From assembly GCA_016183065.1 (NCBI GenBank), contig JACPFF010000026.1:1-64000 (forward strand): DNA of 64,000 nt. Direction: 5' to 3'. The stretch comes from Deltaproteobacteria bacterium (GTDB taxonomy: Bacteria > UBA10199 > GCA-002796325 > JACPFF01). A model generated the notes under the pieces. That model searched no databases. It was not told the origin of the DNA and worked only from the letters and a program-made list of their open reading frames with translations. Positions within the stretch are counted from its first letter, which is position 1. Each line of letters starts with the position of its first letter. The position numbers and the translations under genes were made by a program. This document shows positions 59,349-64,000 of the stretch, piece after piece.

Positions 59349-59777
59349 CTACCGGACTGCTGCATGTCTCGTCCGATTGCTCGAGCAATCGGACACAAAA
59401 ACGGGATTTGACGACCAATCATCAGACATTGCCTGTGACTTCTGCGCGTCATTGATCGACGATTGGACGGGTGCGGCTCCGGAAAACACCGCTGGAAGAA
59501 CTTCCTGTACGAGTGCATGAATCCGTTCCACATGGATGGCCATCCGCTCCAGGCTCACTCGGCACGCCTCATGCAGCGCTTGACCATCCGTGGTCAACGT
59601 GCGTGCGTCGAGCCATCGCAGAAATCCCGTCACGACCTGCAACGTACCTCGCAGGTCGTGAATCCGTTGCATCAGTTCTGCGTTTATTGGAACACCTCCA
59701 TCATGCCTGGACTGTTGATTGTGCAATCTCCCATCCGTACAATTTTGGACCATGTCGCAGATACGACACGTTGTCAT
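59349..59777 (-). CDS. Small stand-alone HisKA/DHp-like protein
   Basis: 142 residues from the ATG at 59777, which overlaps the stop of the 47-residue peptide by four bases; an internal ATG at 59672 is possible. Residues ~36-95 form the two-helix pattern seen in the protein at 26301: MQRIHDLRGTLQVVTGFLRW then ERMAIHVERIHALVQEV, with a phospho-acceptor-like His in H-D-L-R. The N-terminus has CRICDMVQNC, the C-terminal 40 residues are polar and unstructured. No ATPase domain. It may relay or block phosphoryl flow between the kinase at 62509 and the sigma-54 regulator next to it (inference). Confidence 0.55.
   Translation of the reverse strand: MTTCRICDMVQNCTDGRLHNQQSRHDGGVPINAELMQRIHDLRGTLQVVTGFLRWLDARTLTTDGQALHEACRVSLERMAIHVERIHALVQEVLPAVFSGAAPVQSSINDAQKSQAMSDDWSSNPVFVSDCSSNRTRHAAVR
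59371..59394. promoter_or_regulatory. Perfect 24-base palindrome, candidate activator site (UAS)
   Basis: The half-site GTCCGATTGCTC is followed at once by its exact reverse complement. It lies in the 3' coding end of the HisKA-like gene and 62 bases upstream of the -24 box at 59309. The outer GTCCGA...TCGGAC matches the palindrome at 61462-61484, placed equivalently before the second sigma-54 promoter. Confidence 0.65.
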
Positions 59778-59917
59778 GTACACGCTGGTCCGGAACGTGA
59801 ATGGGCGGTGACATGGTTCGCATCCACAGCTTCCATGTCAAAGAGGGCATTGGCATCGACCGGTTTGCCGATACGAGAGTCGTCGAGAAAGGATGGTTCC
59901 GTATCAGTGACACTCAT
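59774..59917 (-). CDS. 47-residue peptide between regulator and HisKA-like gene
   Basis: Start ATG at 59917 with GGAG eight bases upstream; stop TGA overlaps the next ATG (ATGA). The peptide begins MSVTDTEPSFLDDSRIGKPV, is strongly acidic, has one Cys (GPACT end) and no signal peptide. The tight spacing on both sides argues that it is translated. It could be a small adaptor of the phosphorelay; no family known to me. Confidence 0.5.
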   Translation of the reverse strand: MSVTDTEPSFLDDSRIGKPVDANALFDMEAVDANHVTAHSRSGPACT

Positions 59918-59943
59918 CGGTGTTTCTCCGGTGCCGGCTCACG

Positions 59944-61353
59944 TTACTCTGAGACGTAGTCCCCATTCGTCATCCCCCAGTCTTTCAGCTTTTCATACAA
60001 CCGGGAGCGGCTGACTTGCAGGATGGCAGCGGCCTTGCTCTTGTCGCCACACATGACTTCCAACGCCCGCGCAACGTAGACGCGCTCTGCAGTGGTGACA
60101 TACGCCTTCAAGGCCTGGAAGTCGCCGGGCGCATCGGGCAACGCCAGGAGGCCGTTCGCAGGGGTCTGCGCGCCGTTTGTCGATGGGCCCCGCTGGTGAA
60201 AGAGCCATTCCGGGAGATCGGAGAGCATGATGGTCGGTCCGGGGATGAGGATCACCAGACTTTGAATCAGGTTTTCCAGCTCGCGGACATTGCCAGGCCA
60301 TGCATATTGCTGGAGTGCCATCATGGCGGTCTTGTTGAAGGTCCAGTCCGGGGTCCGAGCGTATTTATTGAGAAAGGCCTCGGCGAGGATTGGAATGTCT
60401 TCCCGTCGATCGCGCAGTGGGGGGATGTTGAGCGTAACCACCCGCAGACGATGAAAAAGATCGCGCCGAAACCGGTCGTGTTCCACGAGCGCCTCGAGAT
60501 CGTCGTTGCACGCGGCGATGACGCGAAAATTGACCTTGATGGACTTCACGCTCCCAATTCGCACAATTTCTTGTTCCTGAATTGCCCGGAGAATCTTGGC
60601 CTGCAGGTCTTTCTTGAGCGACGAGACTTCATCCAAAAAGAGGTCACCGTTGTGGGCGAGTTCGAATTTGCCGACCTTCCGCTCGGCGGCGCCGGTAAAG
60701 GCCCCTTTTTCGTGACCGAACAATTCCGATTCGAGCAGATTTTCGGGAATCGCGGCACAGTTGATGGCGACAAATGGTCGATCCGGTTGCTGGTCGAGCC
60801 GATGAATATAGCGGGCAAAGAGCTCCTTGCCCGTCCCGGATTCCCCTTCGATCAGGATATTGGCCTGGTGGCCCTTGAGCTTCCGGGCGCGCTCGAGTTG
60901 GCCCAGCAGAAAGGCGGAACGACCCAGGATCAACCGGTCGCCGAATGCCTCGTTCAGGTCTTCCAGAAAGGCTGCGTGTTTCTCCCGGATGTCGCGGTAG
61001 GGGGCGAGTTTTTCGAGAATCGCGACCACTTCGTCAATCGCAAACGGTTTGATCAGGTAATCAGCCGCCCCCAGTCGCACCGCCGTCACGAGCAGCTGTG
61101 GATCCTTGTGCCCCGTGACAATGACCACATCGGCCGCCGGACAGATCTGTTTGATCGTCCGAATTCGTTGCAATCCGTTGTCCTGGCCGAGCGAGATATC
61201 GAGCAGGACGATCTCCATGGGGTGTCGGCGGAGGAGCGCAGCGCCGTCGTCGAAATTTTCTGCGGTCGTGAGGGTGCACTGCGACCGGAGTCCGATGCGG
61301 AGAGCGGTCAGGAACTCGGGGTTATCGTCGATCACCAACACCTGGGTTTGCAT
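59944..61353 (-). CDS. NtrC-family sigma-54-dependent response regulator
   Basis: 469 residues from the ATG at 61353. Receiver domain with acidic pocket (LVIDDNP), phospho-acceptor Asp52 in IVLLDISLG and Lys102 in YLIKPFA. AAA+ domain with Walker A GESGTGKE (170-177), the sigma-54 contact loop GAFTGA (217-222) and NGDLFLDEVSSL. C-terminal Fis-type helix-turn-helix (GDKSKAAAILQVSRSRLYEK). Phosphorylated hexamers should open sigma-54 promoters; two such promoters lie close by, one in front of this gene itself. The likely cognate kinase is encoded divergently at 62509. Confidence 0.93.
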   Translation of the reverse strand: MQTQVLVIDDNPEFLTALRIGLRSQCTLTTAENFDDGAALLRRHPMEIVLLDISLGQDNGLQRIRTIKQICPAADVVIVTGHKDPQLLVTAVRLGAADYLIKPFAIDEVVAILEKLAPYRDIREKHAAFLEDLNEAFGDRLILGRSAFLLGQLERARKLKGHQANILIEGESGTGKELFARYIHRLDQQPDRPFVAINCAAIPENLLESELFGHEKGAFTGAAERKVGKFELAHNGDLFLDEVSSLKKDLQAKILRAIQEQEIVRIGSVKSIKVNFRVIAACNDDLEALVEHDRFRRDLFHRLRVVTLNIPPLRDRREDIPILAEAFLNKYARTPDWTFNKTAMMALQQYAWPGNVRELENLIQSLVILIPGPTIMLSDLPEWLFHQRGPSTNGAQTPANGLLALPDAPGDFQALKAYVTTAERVYVARALEVMCGDKSKAAAILQVSRSRLYEKLKDWGMTNGDYVSE

Positions 61354-61377
61354 GCTCGGCCTCGCCGCTGTGAAATT

Positions 61378-61394
61378 AAGCAATTCTCGTGCCA
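61378..61394 (-). promoter_or_regulatory. Sigma-54 promoter of the response-regulator gene
   Basis: On the minus strand: TGGCAC-GAGAA-TTGCTT, again a full -24/-12 consensus. The expected transcript start is near 61368, only about 15 bases before the ATG at 61353. It suggests autoregulation, with the palindrome at 61462-61484 as activator site 68 bases upstream. Confidence 0.8.
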
Positions 61395-61461
61395 CTATGA
61401 TTATTTTTCTAACATGCCGAAATTTAATCAGTTTCTGGATTGAGGTGAGCTATTGCAGACC

Positions 61462-61484
61462 GTCCGAAATCCGACATTTCGGAC
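61462..61484. promoter_or_regulatory. Palindrome, candidate activator site (UAS)
   Basis: GTCCGAAAT and ATTTCGGAC flank a five-base centre. It lies between the divergent regulator and methyltransferase genes. It shares GTCCGA...TCGGAC and overall length with the palindrome at 59371-59394. Confidence 0.65.
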
Positions 61485-61605
61485 ATATTGCCTGAATGTT
61501 GAACAATCGTGCAAATGAAAGAGGCACTCATCGAGTTGAGATGAATATTGGACATGAATGCATTCATGGCATAGGCATCCGCTGTCGCAAAAGGAGTTAT
61601 AATAA

Positions 61606-62496
61606 ATGACGGCATCCTCAACGACCCTGCCAAGAGTCTTTTTTGTTCCTCACCCCACAACAGGTGCGCGGGGTGTGTCAGCACTCCGCACGGCACTTGC
61701 AGCGGTCTCTCAAGATATCCCAGGGCTCCAACCAGCGCATCTGTCTCCAGATCCGCAATACGATAGAGATTATGTCTACCGACAGAGTTATCAAAATCTC
61801 TCGCTCAAAGGCACAGATGTCACCCGGCGCCCGTGGAATATCTACGCGATCATCGCACGGTCTCTGTCACCCACTGCGGTTATGGTCGATGTTGGATGTG
61901 GCACTGCCTACAAATCAATTCGGCATGCTGCGGGGATACGGCTGCTCATCGGCCTTGAGCCCAACGAAAAGATGATCGGACAGGCTGTGCAGAATGCCAT
62001 GACCGCGAGTGCATTCAACGTCTGTTTTATGACTGGCACGTGTGACGCGCTGCCTTTTGTTGATAATAGCATCGATGTCGTCACAGCATTGCTCGCACCG
62101 CACAACGCCCAAGAAATGCACCGTGTCCTCAAACCCGGAGGTTGGGCCATTGTCGAACGTGTAGGGGACAGAGACAAAGTGAATATCAAGCAATACTTTG
62201 GCAGTGATGCCGAAGGGCCGCGTGGGCAGTTGCTGCATTATGAAGTAGGAACACGGGCAGTCATGATGACGGAAGAATTTCAAGGGTGCTTCTCACACGC
62301 CACCGCAAGGAATGGTTTTTGGGACACAGCATATACCATGGGCGAATTGCTGGTCCTCTTGGCACACACCCCGACGATTCGCAATTACGTGTTACCACAC
62401 GATCAACCCTATGTTGACGCCATCCAAGCTTCATTAGTGAGAGATGGAAAAATCCGGACAACCCAAAATCGGGTTTTGGTGGTCGCACAAAAGTGA
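61606..62496 (+). CDS. SAM-dependent methyltransferase (class I)
   Basis: 296 residues. AAAGGAG precedes the ATG by nine bases. Motif I is AVMVDVGCGTAYKSIRHAAG, motif II acidic end LIGLEPNEKM, motif IV region ALPFVDNSIDVVTALLAPHN and post-motif MHRVLKPGGWAIVERVG, as in the UbiE/Methyltransf_11 type. Substrate unknown; its place beside the regulator and kinase suggests a tailoring or signalling role for the same system. It precedes the kinase gene by 12 bases and is divergent from the regulator. Confidence 0.85.
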   Translation: MTASSTTLPRVFFVPHPTTGARGVSALRTALAAVSQDIPGLQPAHLSPDPQYDRDYVYRQSYQNLSLKGTDVTRRPWNIYAIIARSLSPTAVMVDVGCGTAYKSIRHAAGIRLLIGLEPNEKMIGQAVQNAMTASAFNVCFMTGTCDALPFVDNSIDVVTALLAPHNAQEMHRVLKPGGWAIVERVGDRDKVNIKQYFGSDAEGPRGQLLHYEVGTRAVMMTEEFQGCFSHATARNGFWDTAYTMGELLVLLAHTPTIRNYVLPHDQPYVDAIQASLVRDGKIRTTQNRVLVVAQK

Positions 62497-62508
62497 CGAG
62501 GTCACGTC

Positions 62509-64000
62509 ATGCGTGCTGTTGTACCGGTAATGTTGCTGCTCTGGGCGGTCTCGTTCCCCCGCATATGCGAAGGAGCCCCGACGCTCTCCCCATGGAAAGC
62601 ACGCCTGATATCACAGGCAACCACCGCAGCGACCCCGAACGCAGGAGATTGGGTTGCTGCGCAGGATCTCCCGATCTCAAAACACTACATCGGCTACATT
62701 GAATATGTGACGGAGTTATCTGTCACCCCCACCGATCTCGTGCGCCCCCTGGGCATCTACCTTGGGGACATTTCGGACAGTGATCGCATCTACATGAATG
62801 ATGCATTGATTGGCAGCACCGGTGGATTTCCTCCACATTATCAAGGATACATTGATTATGCGCGAGAGTATTTCATTCCGAGCGCCATCCTTTCGACCGC
62901 GAAGGCGAATATTCTACGCATGGTCGTGTATGTGGAGTATCCCGCGAAAAAAGGAATCGATTTGTCGGTCGTACGCATCGGTGACCACACTGCCTTGCAG
63001 CGCATGAAATTTTTTCGTGAAGTGCGATGGTATCTCGTGAGACTGTTGATGCCGTTTATATGCGTCGTGTTGGCGATCGTGGTATTTCTATCGCTCAATC
63101 TCATACGCCAGAAACAGCACGCACTTATCTATATTGGTATTGCCCTGAGTTTCGGCCTGTTCGGCATCAGCCGCAGCCGTGTCACATTTCATCTGTTTGA
63201 TGTCGTCACGGCCTATAAAATTCTCATTGTCTCCAACATCCTTGGCGTGACGTTAATTCTGCTGCATGTCGCACAGGCTGGAAAAAGAGCGCGTGCATGG
63301 AGGTGTGCCGGTGTTTTTCTGCCATTGATGTATTTCAGCTCGATGGTCTTGTTTGAAACATCTGTCAATGCCATTTTCACTCGGTATGCCCCCTGGTTCG
63401 TTGTCGGCACGACCATGCTCGTGTTCTCGTTCATTATCGCCTGGATTCGGCGACGGAAAGTCGGCCATTTGTTCGCGGTAGGGCTGGGGATACTCACCGC
63501 CCTGGGCTTGTTCGACACGATGTTGTCGACCACCAGTGTGCGGCTGCCATACTTATTTGATATTGGTATCAGTCTTCTCGTGATGTGCATGATCTGTCGA
63601 CACATCCTCGCAATCAAAGATTCGTATGTTGATATTTCGAATCATCAAATACTATTGGAGGCGCAAGCGGAAATGGCCACCAAGATTGGACAACTCGCCT
63701 CCCAAGTCGCCCACGACATCCGGTCGCCATTGACGGCCTTGCGGGCGATGGTGGGGCAGGTGGCGGAGGTGTCGGAAGAGTCTCGGGTGATGATGCGGAA
63801 TGCCGTGCAGCGGATCGAGGATATTGCCAATGATCTGTGTGCACAGCAAGCGCATGGACAGGCGGGAGAAGCGGGCGGCGCCGATATGTGCTCGGTGCAA
63901 TTGTTGTCGAGCTTGCTGGAACCGTTGATCTCCGAGAAGCGGACACAGCACCGGGCGCAGTTGGGGGTGGAAATTCATGCGGCGTTGGATGCGGCGAGTT
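62509..64000 (+). CDS. 7TM-type sensor histidine kinase, 3' end beyond window
   Basis: Open from the ATG at 62509 to the window end (497 codons, no stop). A signal peptide (MRAVVPVMLLLWAVSFPRIC) is followed by a ~150-residue periplasmic beta domain (IGYIEYVTELSVTPTDLVRP, DRIYMNDALIGSTGGFPPHY), then seven membrane helices (about 178-365). This is the 7TMR-DISM layout. HisKA has His402 in QLASQVAHDIRSPLTALRAM. The start of the ATPase region (VQLLSSLLEPLISEK) is seen before the cut. The DHp DNA (63703-63728) shares 26 identical bases with the kinase at 24261. It is the likely partner of the NtrC-type regulator. Confidence 0.85.
   Translation, partial: MRAVVPVMLLLWAVSFPRICEGAPTLSPWKARLISQATTAATPNAGDWVAAQDLPISKHYIGYIEYVTELSVTPTDLVRPLGIYLGDISDSDRIYMNDALIGSTGGFPPHYQGYIDYAREYFIPSAILSTAKANILRMVVYVEYPAKKGIDLSVVRIGDHTALQRMKFFREVRWYLVRLLMPFICVVLAIVVFLSLNLIRQKQHALIYIGIALSFGLFGISRSRVTFHLFDVVTAYKILIVSNILGVTLILLHVAQAGKRARAWRCAGVFLPLMYFSSMVLFETSVNAIFTRYAPWFVVGTTMLVFSFIIAWIRRRKVGHLFAVGLGILTALGLFDTMLSTTSVRLPYLFDIGISLLVMCMICRHILAIKDSYVDISNHQILLEAQAEMATKIGQLASQVAHDIRSPLTALRAMVGQVAEVSEESRVMMRNAVQRIEDIANDLCAQQAHGQAGEAGGADMCSVQLLSSLLEPLISEKRTQHRAQLGVEIHAALDAAS

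Noticed and set aside
60016-61443. 475-codon plus-strand frame opposite the sigma-54 regulator
   Set aside because: The minus strand carries full receiver, AAA+ and Fis domains; the plus frame shows none.
61569-61585. Third sigma-54 promoter before the methyltransferase gene (TGGCATAGGCATCCGC)
   Set aside because: The -24 half is good but the -12 half lacks TTGC at the right spacing, and it lies too close to the start codon.

Overview
The window is a gene-dense (about 90% coding), mostly GC-rich stretch from a Gram-negative, cytochrome-rich bacterium. Lipoproteins, signal peptides, abundant multihaem c-type cytochromes, a split cytochrome bc complex, system I cytochrome c maturation with a Cys-type CcmE, and NtrC-type sigma-54 regulation together suggest a deltaproteobacterium-like or related uncultivated lineage. 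This is inference; no rRNA or marker gene settles it.

Layout. 1-0.5 kb: two small unknown genes. 0.6-1.6 kb: decayed IS30-type insertion sequence. 2.0-9.7 kb: an ArsR-type regulator, divergent from a six-gene operon resembling hydrogenase-4 (Hyf) whose large subunit has lost all four nickel-ligand cysteines, so it is a hydrogenase-related (Ehr-type) membrane complex. 10.1-14.3 kb: a GH17-GT2 fusion glucan enzyme and an ACR3 arsenite exporter, separated by GC-rich repeats and a nested inverted repeat. 14.3-15.3 kb: tRNA-Arg(TCG) with a partial duplication, and recombinase debris. 15.5-20.6 kb: a repeat-bearing Cys-rich lipoprotein and a pentahaem cytochrome/Rieske/cytochrome b6/subunit IV-dihaem operon. 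20.8-30.8 kb: a TPR/GRAS-like methyltransferase gene interrupted by an amber codon, a DUF819 transporter with a VanX-like dipeptidase and a hybrid histidine kinase, a small stand-alone HisKA-like protein, a CPA2 antiporter and secreted unknowns. 30.8-42.8 kb: peroxiredoxin, small cytochrome c, lipoprotein, RlmI-like methyltransferase, CDP-alcohol phosphatidyltransferase, a 15-haem NapC-like cytochrome beside an 11-haem/cytochrome b quinol-interacting protein, then ccmE and a ccmF-ccmH fusion.

The most striking part is 42.9-59.2 kb: 18 minus-strand genes, many overlapping, that read as one operon for an undescribed acyl-carrier-protein-tethered pathway. It encodes an ACP, its phosphopantetheinyl transferase, an ATP-grasp ligase, two PLP decarboxylase-fold proteins, three KAS III-fold proteins, two acyl-CoA dehydrogenase-fold proteins, an alpha/beta hydrolase, two MATE/flippase-type exporters, two DUF4097-type secreted proteins and, at its head, a specialised NusG paralogue. 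The ACP + ATP-grasp + decarboxylase core recalls the BtrI/BtrJ/BtrK logic of butirosin side-chain synthesis (amino acid loaded on an ACP, then decarboxylated). Each enzyme family includes at least one member missing a key catalytic residue. The two decarboxylases have complementary losses (one keeps the PLP lysine, the other the C-terminal cysteine motif), suggesting an obligate heterodimer.

Control of this operon is legible. A consensus sigma-54 promoter lies about 100 bases upstream of the NusG-like gene. A second one precedes the NtrC-family response regulator at 60-61.4 kb. Each has a GTCCGA...TCGGAC palindrome 60-70 bases upstream, a candidate binding site for that regulator. Divergent from it are a methyltransferase and a 7TM-type histidine kinase that runs off the window end. 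My reading is sensor kinase -> sigma-54 activator -> NusG-like processive antiterminator -> biosynthetic operon.
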